From Paenibacillus anaericanus (GTDB lineage Bacteria > Bacillota > Bacilli > Paenibacillales > Paenibacillaceae): 64,000 nucleotides of DNA. The stretch lies in NCBI RefSeq assembly GCF_003994475.1, contig NZ_RZNY01000011.1, positions 124,001 through 188,000 on the forward strand, in the 5' to 3' direction. This document shows positions 35,328-42,540 of this stretch, in pieces; within the stretch, counting starts at the first letter, position 1, and every line of letters starts with the position of its first letter. Under the pieces are notes generated by a model, which saw only the letters and a program-made list of their open reading frames with translations, was not told the DNA's origin and made no database searches. A program made the position numbers and the translations under genes.

Positions 35328-36329
35328 CTAGATAGTCACTTTATAAAACTTAATACGGAATTGCGTACCTTTTTCCTTCCCGCTCTTCACTTCGATGTCT
35401 CCGTTTTGACTTGTAATGATGCTGTGAGACAAGGCAAGTCCTATTCCGACGCTATCCTCACTTGCATTCTTACCTTTATAGAAACGGTTAAAAATATAAG
35501 GTATGTCCTCTTTAGGAATTCCTTTACCGTTATCAGCAACGATGATCTCCGTAAACAGGGCATTTTCTGAAAAAGAAATGTTGATTTCTCCACCTACATG
35601 AGTGTGCTCTACGCAGTTTTTTAGAATATTGATCATAGCTTCGGCCGTCCAATTGAGATCACCACTAAAAGTGGCGTTATCTTCACCAATAACGGAAAGC
35701 TTTTGCTCCTTGATATCCATCGGAATCAGAACAGGTTCTAATGCTCTTTGAATAAGTTTCTTCACTGCGATTTGATCATGCTTAAATAACGCGGTTCCCG
35801 CATCGATTTTTGAAAACTTTAATAATGACGAAACGAGCCAACCGATCCGTTCGAGTTGGATACGGATATTGCGTGTGAATTCTCTTCTTTTCTCTACTGG
35901 AAGTTCAGGATTACTCAATAGGTCTGCCATCATTGTCATAGAAGTAAGTGGTGTTTTGAGTTGATGAGATATATCCGAAATTGCATTGGTAAGCTCTATT
36001 TTTTCTTGTTGTAGTAACGAACTCTGTTCGGAAAGCATCAAAGTCACTTTATAAATATCGTTCTTCAGAATACTAAGCTCACCCTCCTGATTGTCACGCA
36101 CATCAAGAGAATAATCCCCACCACTAATCTGCCGCAAATAGCCTGAAAGTTTCTCGATTTCACGGTATCTCCATCTCGTAAATACTAGACAGCATCCGAT
36201 GAGCAAAGTAGAAGTAATAAGAGTAAGTACTAAGGTCATAGGTGAAATTACAGCTGCAATAATTACCGCTACAATACTGATTAAACACATCATGAGGAGA
36301 AGCACTCGGTACTCTCTATTTCGTAGCAT
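35328..36329 (-). CDS. Sensor histidine kinase of the FtsX transporter module
   Basis: 333 residues. Two closely spaced membrane helices in residues 8-55 leave almost no extracellular domain, then a HAMP-like linker, the phospho-acceptor SDISHQLKTPLTSM near 120 and an HATPase domain (NILKNCVEHTH; DNGKGIPKEDIPYIFNRFYKG; GIGLALSHSI). An absent sensor domain is typical of kinases that are informed by a partner ABC transporter. The ATG at 36329, after GGTGA, is chosen over an overlapping TTG at 36341. Confidence 0.93.
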   Translation of the reverse strand: MLRNREYRVLLLMMCLISIVAVIIAAVISPMTLVLTLITSTLLIGCCLVFTRWRYREIEKLSGYLRQISGGDYSLDVRDNQEGELSILKNDIYKVTLMLSEQSSLLQQEKIELTNAISDISHQLKTPLTSMTMMADLLSNPELPVEKRREFTRNIRIQLERIGWLVSSLLKFSKIDAGTALFKHDQIAVKKLIQRALEPVLIPMDIKEQKLSVIGEDNATFSGDLNWTAEAMINILKNCVEHTHVGGEINISFSENALFTEIIVADNGKGIPKEDIPYIFNRFYKGKNASEDSVGIGLALSHSIITSQNGDIEVKSGKEKGTQFRIKFYKVTI

Positions 36330-36330
36330 A

Positions 36331-37014
36331 TCAATCACCAACCTTATAACCTAAGCCACGTACGGTTTTGATGATCGAGGGCTCTTGAGGATTTTCCTCC
36401 AACTTTTCCCGTAACCTTTTTATATACACTGTTAATGTATTATCATTCACGAAGTCCCCTGCCACATCCCAAATTTGCTCTAACAACTGATTTCTGGAGA
36501 GAATTTGTCCGATATGATTAGCAAAGATAAGTAATAAACGATATTCCAGCGCGGTTAATGTAATCTCATTTTCATTCTTATAAACTTTTCCTTCAAGCGT
36601 GTTAATCCGGATATTGTCTAATTCAATGATCGGTTTAGGTTGATTTTGTTTATGGTATCTCCGCAATACAGATTTAATGCGCGATAACAACTCACGAATT
36701 CGAAATGGCTTTGTTATATAATCATCTGCCCCCATATCTAGGCCCATCACTACATTGACCTCATCATCCACTGCGGTTAAGAAAATGACAGGGATATCAC
36801 TCCTTGCTTTCACCATCTTACATAATTCATAGCCACTCCCATCCGGAAGTGATAAATCAAATAAACATAAAGTGAAAGTAACCAGTTCCACTTCGATCAC
36901 CGCTCTGGCAGATGTAAAGTCATGACAAAGCACGGTCTCAAATTGATCTTGTTGTAGTGAATACTCAAGTCCAGATGCGATTGTTTTATCATCTTCTACA
37001 AGTAAAATTTTCAT
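36331..37014 (-). CDS. OmpR-family response regulator of the FtsX transporter module
   Basis: 227 residues. The receiver has E7-D8-D9, acceptor Asp53 (CLFDLSLPDGSG) and Lys near 102 (DYITKPFRI). The winged-helix domain (residues 130-225) ends ETLTVYIKRLREKLEE-like and IIKTVRGLGYKVGD, standard for OmpR/PhoB members. First gene of regulator-kinase-ATPase-permease; it diverges from a secreted protein gene 84 bases away, a plausible additional target. Confidence 0.95.
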   Translation of the reverse strand: MKILLVEDDKTIASGLEYSLQQDQFETVLCHDFTSARAVIEVELVTFTLCLFDLSLPDGSGYELCKMVKARSDIPVIFLTAVDDEVNVVMGLDMGADDYITKPFRIRELLSRIKSVLRRYHKQNQPKPIIELDNIRINTLEGKVYKNENEITLTALEYRLLLIFANHIGQILSRNQLLEQIWDVAGDFVNDNTLTVYIKRLREKLEENPQEPSIIKTVRGLGYKVGD

Positions 37015-37098
37015 ATGAAATGATCATCCTAACTTTCGGTATAGAAATATTGGGTTTGGTTAAATTACACTCATCTCAATACGAGAGGAGAACTTGCA

Positions 37099-37527
37099 AT
37101 GAGTAAGAAAATAATCTTGTCTGCCTTCGTTCTACTTATTTGTATTACCATGAATCTAAGTGTTTACGCTAAAACAGATTTACCAGTAACAAAGGATACG
37201 GGAAAATGGGCACTCGTGTTAAGCAAAAGTGATATTCCATCGCACCAACCTGACAAATTTAATAGTTACAAACTGACCATCACGAATCTATATCATGAAA
37301 TTTTATATACTTCGTTCGAACTTTATCGTCCTGATCGGAATCGAAATCTAGAGATGATTATGCTTATGGATCCAGTAAAGTATCGAATTAAATCCTATGA
37401 AACAGTTACATTTATTAACTTTAATATAGCTAATTACGCAAATGAAATGGAAGTTGTTATCAATTGGATAGATAAAAATAATAGAAAACATAAGCAAAAT
37501 ATAGTATTTACTAATATCCAATATTAA
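37099..37527 (+). CDS. Small secreted protein of unknown function
   Basis: 142 residues. A clear signal peptide (KKIILSAFVLLICITMNLSVYA, cleavage near residue 24) precedes a beta-rich segment: KWALVLSKSDIPS, FNSYKLTITNLYHEILYTSF and a short Ig-like run. No family recognised. GAGAGGAG lies nine bases before the ATG. It is the only plus-strand gene here and is divergent from the response regulator gene, which suggests shared control (inference). Confidence 0.75.
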   Translation: MSKKIILSAFVLLICITMNLSVYAKTDLPVTKDTGKWALVLSKSDIPSHQPDKFNSYKLTITNLYHEILYTSFELYRPDRNRNLEMIMLMDPVKYRIKSYETVTFINFNIANYANEMEVVINWIDKNNRKHKQNIVFTNIQY

Positions 37528-37554
37528 TGTACACGGGGTAGGGCTATCAGAGAA

Positions 37555-38142
37555 TTAGTTAAATTTCTCCTCATAAACGACCTTGCCCTCCTGATCTAAT
37601 CCTTGAATGGATTTCCAGTGGGAATTTAGATCTTTATCGTTCCATATGAATAAGAACATTCTGTCTTCGTTAATTTCCTGGCTCATTGTGGAAAGCGTTC
37701 TTGCCTCTTTATTGTCGACACTGTCAGTTTCTGTATACAAAACGACTGTTGTAATTTCAGGGTCAGATACGTACCCGTAAAACTGTGCTAAAGTAAGCTT
37801 CTTATCTCGTTCCGAGACACTCCAACTGTAGGTGAGCGGCTTACTACTGTCGATCCACACACCGCCAACTCCCCCGCCTGGATGCCATCCAAGCCCTCGT
37901 TTAATCACTGTATCTGACGAGAACCACTCTTTGTAAACTCCTAAATAAACTGTAGTGTTACCGCCAAAAGGAACTACCTTTACGATTTTTGATGGTCCAT
38001 AGTGATAACTTCTTTCGGAAAGCTCATGTGCCTTAGTTGGTGTTAAACTTCCCATATATGGGTTATATCCTCTGAAGAATAAGAAAACAAACAGAATAGC
38101 AATACACCATTCCACGATAAGAATAACAGTCTTTTTACTCAT
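37555..38142 (-). CDS. Membrane-anchored protein of unknown function
   Basis: 195 residues. One N-terminal helix (VILIVEWCIAILFVFLFF), then an extracellular domain with GGNTTVYLGVYKEWFSSDTV and a glycine-rich WHPGGGVGGVWID. The ending is a beta strand pair. I do not recognise the family. Its start overlaps the upstream gene's stop by four bases, so the two are co-translated and may act together. Confidence 0.7.
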   Translation of the reverse strand: MSKKTVILIVEWCIAILFVFLFFRGYNPYMGSLTPTKAHELSERSYHYGPSKIVKVVPFGGNTTVYLGVYKEWFSSDTVIKRGLGWHPGGGVGGVWIDSSKPLTYSWSVSERDKKLTLAQFYGYVSDPEITTVVLYTETDSVDNKEARTLSTMSQEINEDRMFLFIWNDKDLNSHWKSIQGLDQEGKVVYEEKFN

Positions 38143-38630
38143 TGCCCCTCACCATCCTTCGCCAGGGGAATATTTATTTCTGCTTGCCGATCATACCACT
38201 CATATTTAAGGGTAATGCTCCCTAAGGGTTCGTTCATTTCGTTAAAAGAAATAAAGCCCGTTTCGCCTCTCCCTGTACTACTACTACTTGAGCTGTGTTG
38301 CATAAGCTCTTCTCCATTAGAATTAATTAACTTAATCGCTGAATTTGGAAAGGACCATCCACCCGGATCTTGTTTGCTAATGGAATAGTGAAGGACAGTC
38401 TTCTTAGAAGTTAGGTAAAGCTCCTTAGCTGTGAAAATATCCCCATCCATATCTATTTTCTTATTCAATGTATACTTGGTAACGGGTCCATCGTGATTTA
38501 ATGACTTAATGAATTCTTTGTCACTACTATTCGATACGATAAGACTAACCGCTTGTATAATCAGCAATAATCCGAAAATAACAATAATCGATCTTCTTAT
38601 GATAGTTCCTGCTATTGCTACAATTCTCAT
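38139..38630 (-). CDS. Membrane-anchored protein, DUF5643-like, of unknown function
   Basis: 163 residues. An N-terminal helix (SIIVIFGLLLIIQAVSLIV) precedes an extracellular beta domain; FTAKELYLTSKKTVLHYSI resembles the DUF5643/DUF4179 region found in anti-sigma-type proteins, though the match is from memory. A serine run (SSSSSS) occurs near 113-119. First gene of a two-gene operon. Confidence 0.65.
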   Translation of the reverse strand: MRIVAIAGTIIRRSIIVIFGLLLIIQAVSLIVSNSSDKEFIKSLNHDGPVTKYTLNKKIDMDGDIFTAKELYLTSKKTVLHYSISKQDPGGWSFPNSAIKLINSNGEELMQHSSSSSSTGRGETGFISFNEMNEPLGSITLKYEWYDRQAEINIPLAKDGEGQ

Positions 38631-38743
38631 TTGTCAGACTCCTTTGTGAACCGTTTTTATGCAACGATCAACCTAATCACTTCCATAATTTATAATACCA
38701 TACTTCGGAATTGATCCTTTTCGTATTAGTTGCACAACAAAAA

Positions 38744-38777
38744 AACCAGTCAAAACATTTAAAATGTCTGACTGGTT
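38744..38777 (-). terminator. Terminator of the cation antiporter gene
   Basis: Arms AACCAGTCA/TGACTGGTT with an inner ACATTT/AAATGT stem and a T-run on the minus strand. Confidence 0.85.
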
Positions 38778-38805
38778 ATAAATACACTCTATACGCTTCA
38801 ATTAA

Positions 38806-39966
38806 TCATTTGCCTGCTAGAGCTTGATCCACCTTGTCTTTGAAAAACATTTTTAATAATGGTGGTGTAACCAGCGTTGTTAAGATGACCATAATGACTA
38901 TGGAAGTGAAATATTGCGGTAACAATAAACCGGCTTGTAAACCTGTTGAAGCGATAATTAGGGCTACCTCTCCTCTACTTACCATACCTGAGCCGATAAT
39001 TAGTGAAGACTTAGAATTAAACCCGGTTAAGCGTGCGCCTAGCCATCCTCCTAATAACTTAGTTACACATGCAATTATTGTGATAACGATCAAGAACCCC
39101 CACTGTTGACCTAACCCCTCGAACGAAACATTGAGTCCAATACTCACAAAGAATACAGGAACAAAAATGGAATAAGCGATCGGTTCAACTTTTTCCTCTA
39201 CGGTATGTTTATAATTGGTTTGTGAAATTGCAATCCCTGCTGCAAATGCACCGATAATTCCGGCCATTTGTAGAGACTCCGCAAAGTAAGCAAAACCGAA
39301 ACATATAAACAACGCAGCGGAGATCACCGCTTCTGTGACTCTTAAGGGTGCCATCCATTTCATGACCTTTGGTACGACATACCAACCAGCCAAGAATGTA
39401 ACAATGAAGAACAGAGCTTTTTTACCTATTAGAAGAGGAATAGAAATGTCATTTCCAGTTCCTACTAGACTCATCATGACCGCAAGTAATATGACGACAA
39501 GTACATCATCGATCACTGCTGCGCCAAGGATAGTTGTTCCTTCTCTAGAGTTCAACTTGTTCATTTCCTTTAATACTTGAACAGAGATACTAACTGAAGT
39601 TGCACAGAATATTACACCGAAGAACAAGGCGTAGTTTTGACCAAAACCAAAGGCAATTGCAGCGCTATATCCCCCAATGAAAGGAAGAATAATTCCACCA
39701 ACAGCAACAGCAAAAGCTGATTTCCAATTTTTCTTAAGTTGGTCCAAATCGGTTTCTAAACCTGCAATAAACATCAGAAGAAGAACACCAATCTCGGAAA
39801 GTTCATCAATAAAGCTACTATTCCCAATCCAACCAAGTACCGCTGGCCCTAATATGATACCGACAATTAGTTTCCCTAATACAGCTGGTTGACCAATACG
39901 TACGGATAAGTCCCCTGCAACCTTTGTGAAAAATATAATTAAAACTAAGTACAGAATGAATTCCAT
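38806..39966 (-). CDS. Cation:proton antiporter, CPA2 family
   Basis: 386 residues, about 12-13 membrane helices, no C-terminal RCK domain. Typical CPA2 motifs: RIGQPAVLGKLIVGIILGPAVLGW, LLLMFIAGLETDLDQL, the Asp pair AAVIDDVLVVILLA near 160, and GMVSRGEVALIIA near 320. It exchanges K+ or Na+ for protons across the membrane. The ATG at 39966 with GGAGG seven bases upstream is chosen over the longer frame starting at 40038. The leader carries a possible attenuator and a short upstream frame. Confidence 0.94.
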   Translation of the reverse strand: MEFILYLVLIIFFTKVAGDLSVRIGQPAVLGKLIVGIILGPAVLGWIGNSSFIDELSEIGVLLLMFIAGLETDLDQLKKNWKSAFAVAVGGIILPFIGGYSAAIAFGFGQNYALFFGVIFCATSVSISVQVLKEMNKLNSREGTTILGAAVIDDVLVVILLAVMMSLVGTGNDISIPLLIGKKALFFIVTFLAGWYVVPKVMKWMAPLRVTEAVISAALFICFGFAYFAESLQMAGIIGAFAAGIAISQTNYKHTVEEKVEPIAYSIFVPVFFVSIGLNVSFEGLGQQWGFLIVITIIACVTKLLGGWLGARLTGFNSKSSLIIGSGMVSRGEVALIIASTGLQAGLLLPQYFTSIVIMVILTTLVTPPLLKMFFKDKVDQALAGK

Positions 39967-40022
39967 GAGCAAACCTCCAGATGTTGTTGTATTCTTATTG
40001 TGTCCTGAAAACCAACAATCAT
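39945..40022 (-). CDS. Possible upstream leader peptide (25 residues)
   Basis: ATG at 40022 follows AAAGGGGGATC; the frame encodes MIVGFQDTIRIQQHLEVC and seven more residues and ends 22 bases inside the antiporter gene, in another frame. The ribosome site is very close to the ATG, so translation is uncertain. Confidence 0.3.
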   Translation of the reverse strand: MIVGFQDTIRIQQHLEVCSWNSFCT

Positions 40023-40080
40023 GATCCCCCTTTCGCACATGCCGACAAGTTTAATGTCTTTTTTTGGACAAAAAAATAGA

Positions 40081-40104
40081 AGGAGCCCTTGGTGACTGGC
40101 TCCT
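40081..40104 (-). terminator. Terminator-like hairpin in the antiporter leader
   Basis: Arms AGGAGCC/GGCTCCT around ten bases, then seven T on the minus strand. It lies between the candidate promoter and the antiporter start, so it may be an attenuator. Confidence 0.65.
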
Positions 40105-40144
40105 CCATAATTACAATTACAAATATGCTGTTGTTGTTATTATA

Positions 40145-40173
40145 ATCATACACAAATATTACGACTGGCGCAA
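40145..40173 (-). promoter_or_regulatory. Candidate antiporter promoter
   Basis: -35 TTGCGC, 17 bases, -10 TATGAT on the minus strand, about 30 bases before the leader hairpin. Confidence 0.5.
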
Positions 40174-40270
40174 GATCATTACTTGGCGGCTACACAGTTT
40201 CTACAAAGAAAACACATATTCACGCGTTATAATTTAGGTTGAAATGAATGACTCAACCTGGAGATGACAT

Positions 40271-40678
40271 ATGATTGTTCACAAGTTTAAAAAAGGTGAT
40301 ATCGTCCTAATCGCTGTGATTTTATTGTTTGCATTGATTTTCATGGGTATAAGGTGGTTGCAGGATACAGACCAGAGTTACATTAACGGAAATTACTCTG
40401 CAACGATAAAGATAGATAATGAAATTTATAAAACAGTTGAACTCACAACAGAAACACAATATGTAGAAATCAGAAATGATCGCGGGTATGACATTTTGAA
40501 AATTCGCGATAATGGAATTGAAGTTGTCGAGTCAGATTGCCCACAAAAGATTTGCTTTACCTTTGGATTGATTACTAAACCGCGTGAAACCATCATTTGT
40601 ATTCCAATGCGCATGGTTATTGAAATTAACGGAACGCCGGTGGATACAGATAATGAAATTGATGTTATCGTTCAATAG
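40271..40678 (+). CDS. NusG domain II-containing membrane-anchored protein
   Basis: 135 residues. One N-terminal helix (DIVLIAVILLFALIFMGI) and an extracellular NusG-II-type domain with DCPQKICFTFGLITKPRETIICIP (in two blocks near 95-120), a motif common to this family (PF07009 as I recall). Found in many Firmicutes, often near electron transfer genes; function unknown. Single plus-strand gene, convergent with the metal-rich small proteins. Confidence 0.88.
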   Translation: MIVHKFKKGDIVLIAVILLFALIFMGIRWLQDTDQSYINGNYSATIKIDNEIYKTVELTTETQYVEIRNDRGYDILKIRDNGIEVVESDCPQKICFTFGLITKPRETIICIPMRMVIEINGTPVDTDNEIDVIVQ

Positions 40679-40697
40679 GTGGTATACGAAGTTATAA

Positions 40698-40955
40698 TTA
40701 ATGCTTTTTCTTGCCCATCATTAATGGCATCAGTATTAGATGGGACAAAGGACAGATCAATAATATTAGGTACGGCATTATATTAGTACTTGTGTCTGTA
40801 AGTAGATTTGCTAGGAGTATTGCGGCAAATAATCCAATTGGCAACACGCAACATAATATCATCATCCAATTCCGCTTTTTTATCGGATGAGGTTGGTTCA
40901 TGTTCCCTTTTTCTTGATCCTTCTTGGTATGATCGTGATTTCCACAGCAATTCAT
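40698..40955 (-). CDS. Small His/Cys-rich membrane protein
   Basis: 85 residues. The cytoplasmic-type N-terminus NCCGNHDHTKKDQEKG is Cys/His rich; two membrane helices follow (MMILCCVLPIGLFAAILLAN and MPYLILLICPLSHLILMPL), and the end is MGKKKH. This resembles DUF2933-type proteins seen next to copper-handling genes. AGGGAGG lies upstream. It is 33 bases after another small membrane protein, probably one operon. Confidence 0.7.
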   Translation of the reverse strand: MNCCGNHDHTKKDQEKGNMNQPHPIKKRNWMMILCCVLPIGLFAAILLANLLTDTSTNIMPYLILLICPLSHLILMPLMMGKKKH

Positions 40956-40988
40956 CACTCTTCGACCTCCCTTAGTATCCTATGTGAA

Positions 40989-41183
40989 TTATTGTTTCAA
41001 TTTCTGAATTTCCTCTTTCATGAGTTCGTTTTGTGCTTTTAACGCACTTAACTCTTCCTGATTCGCTTGCTCTGTTTCTGACTGTTTTGATTTTGAACCA
41101 TGACCGTGCATTCCTCGCATACCAAACATCATAACTATCATCATTAGCGGACATGCCAGTACAAATAACCAAGACCAATCCAT
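40989..41183 (-). CDS. Small membrane protein with His-rich linker and coiled coil
   Basis: 64 residues. One Met-rich helix (WLFVLACPLMMIVMMFGM), then RGMHGHGSKSK and a C-terminal coiled coil (EELSALKAQNELMKEEIQKLKQ, in two heptad blocks). Such DUF2933-like proteins occur with copper or heavy-metal genes. First gene of a two-gene unit. Confidence 0.7.
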   Translation of the reverse strand: MDWSWLFVLACPLMMIVMMFGMRGMHGHGSKSKQSETEQANQEELSALKAQNELMKEEIQKLKQ

Positions 41184-41299
41184 AAGTGTTACCTCCTAAG
41201 TAGTACTATCTTCTTGATATATTTATTCTAACTATGGTTTGTGTGGAAATAATGTAGAAACAACGCAGATTGCACGGGCTTTAGAAATCCACAAAAAAA

Positions 41300-41327
41300 G
41301 AAGCACGATTCTTCCGAATCATGCTTC
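41300..41327 (-). terminator. Terminator of the Met-rich protein gene
   Basis: Arms GAAGCACGATTC/GAATCATGCTTC with one mismatch and a T-run on the minus strand. Confidence 0.85.
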
Positions 41328-41354
41328 CCTCTTCTGCTACATTATTGATCTTGC

Positions 41355-41681
41355 TTACATCATGTTGCCTGATTGCATCATATTGTCTGATTGCATCATG
41401 TTACCTGACTGCATCATGTTACCTGATTGCATCATATTACCCGATTGCATCATACCTCGTGAATCTGGATTTTTCACGTTGTCGTTACCACGGTCATGGC
41501 ATGATTGATACATATCGTTCAACTGTTGTTCATTCATATTTGGATGTACTTCTTGCATATGTGGGAGCATGTCCTCAAAATTTCCTTCTGTGTCCTGATT
41601 ATATCCCGTTGCAAAAACAGCACTGCCAATACTCAATGATAATGCAATCACACCTACAGCTGCTAATACTTTCTTCTTCAT
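41355..41681 (-). CDS. Secreted protein with Met-rich hexapeptide repeats
   Basis: 108 residues. Signal peptide KKKVLAAVGVIALSLSIGSA (cleavage after VFA near 24), then a short helical region HMQEVHPNMNEQQLNDMYQSCH with one Cys, then five copies of MMQSGN (one MMQSDN) plus a final MM at 77-108. Met clusters of this type bind Cu(I) or Ag(I) in other proteins, so extracytoplasmic metal binding is a fair inference. The repeat unit is 18 bases and nearly identical at DNA level, so copy number may vary. Confidence 0.8.
   Translation of the reverse strand: MKKKVLAAVGVIALSLSIGSAVFATGYNQDTEGNFEDMLPHMQEVHPNMNEQQLNDMYQSCHDRGNDNVKNPDSRGMMQSGNMMQSGNMMQSGNMMQSDNMMQSGNMM
41358..41453 (-). repeat. Tandem 18-bp repeats within the Met-rich gene
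   Basis: Five units and a partial one of an 18-base sequence encoding MMQSGN; one unit has a G-to-A change giving Asp. Confidence 0.9.
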
Positions 41682-41759
41682 CTTAATTGCCTCCTAGATA
41701 TCATGGTGTCTAATCTATGTTAATTATACTAGGTAAATGTCAAGAAACTATGAAGAACC

Positions 41760-42317
41760 CTACTTCCCGCTACATAATCTATAGTAATGATATTTCTCAT
41801 CTTCTATCTCAGTAATCCCAACAGATTCGAAACCGCTTTTTTGTATGACTCTATTTGAGGGAATATTATGAGTTAAGGCTAAGGCGACCAGTTCCTCCAC
41901 ATCGGTATTTTCAAATAAATAATTAACCATGCCCTGTACTGCTTGAGTCGTGTAACCCTTGTTTGAATATTTGTTGGAAATAGCATACATAATTTCTCTG
42001 TTCGGTGGTGGTAATTCCTCTTTGATCCCAGAACAACACCAACCGATAAATTCTCCGGTTTCCTTTGATATAACCGCAAGACGTAGACGGAGTTCCCCGA
42101 TGGCCCCACCTTCTGCTACCGCTTTCAAAAACTGTTTGTTTTCTCCTATTTCATAATTAACGAGCCAATCAAGTCGTTGCTCCTTAGGTGCATTCCAATC
42201 GGGCAAAAATTCTAACACCTCGGGTTCGCAAGTAATAGCGTACATTGCATCTATGTCCTCTACTCTATACTCACGCAAAATAATATCTTTACATTCAATC
42301 GTAAAATCCTTGTACAT
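41760..42317 (-). CDS. GNAT acetyltransferase (RimJ-like)
   Basis: 185 residues. DIILREYRVEDIDAMYAIT opens the domain, GEFIGWCCSG and EIMYAISNKYSNKGYTTQAVQG carry the acetyl-CoA site, and NIPSNRVIQKSGF closes it; these are RimJ/RimL hallmarks. Substrate unknown. GGGGGGAG precedes the ATG at 42317. It follows a small membrane protein by 22 bases and is probably the last gene of the two-component operon. Confidence 0.9.
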   Translation of the reverse strand: MYKDFTIECKDIILREYRVEDIDAMYAITCEPEVLEFLPDWNAPKEQRLDWLVNYEIGENKQFLKAVAEGGAIGELRLRLAVISKETGEFIGWCCSGIKEELPPPNREIMYAISNKYSNKGYTTQAVQGMVNYLFENTDVEELVALALTHNIPSNRVIQKSGFESVGITEIEDEKYHYYRLCSGK

Positions 42318-42339
42318 TTTCTCTCCCCCCAAATACAAG

Positions 42340-42540
42340 TCAACGCTTACCTCTTTTAACAATAAGGAAGTATATAACAATAATTATACCGATTAATGCC
42401 ATGATATATATACAAAATTTCCCGGCATCCCGCCCAAATTGAACCAACGACATGCCTCCAAATGAGTTTGCCGGTACCATCATGCACATCAAGCCCATCG
42501 CCATAATTATGATGGCCAGTAGCCACTCGGACTTTTTCAC
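42340..42540 (-). CDS. Small two-helix membrane protein co-encoded with a kinase
   Basis: 66 residues: helices LLAIIIMAMGLMCMMVPA and FCIYIMALIGIIIVIYFLI with a basic end. Its start overlaps the kinase stop by four bases. No family recognised. Position suggests a kinase accessory or stress membrane protein (inference). Confidence 0.7.
   Translation of the reverse strand: MKKSEWLLAIIIMAMGLMCMMVPANSFGGMSLVQFGRDAGKFCIYIMALIGIIIVIYFLIVKRGKR

Noticed and set aside
40271-40678. NusG-II protein considered a transcription factor
   Set aside because: It has an N-terminal membrane helix and lacks the NusG N-terminal domain and KOW features, so it is the stand-alone extracellular domain family.
41358-41453. 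CRISPR-like repeat array
   Set aside because: The 18-bp units are contiguous without spacers and are in frame inside a gene.
41239-41508. Plus-strand frame with repeated LPDCIM units
   Set aside because: It is the antisense of the MMQSGN-coding tandem repeats; the repeats come from the real minus-strand gene, which has signal peptide and ribosome site.
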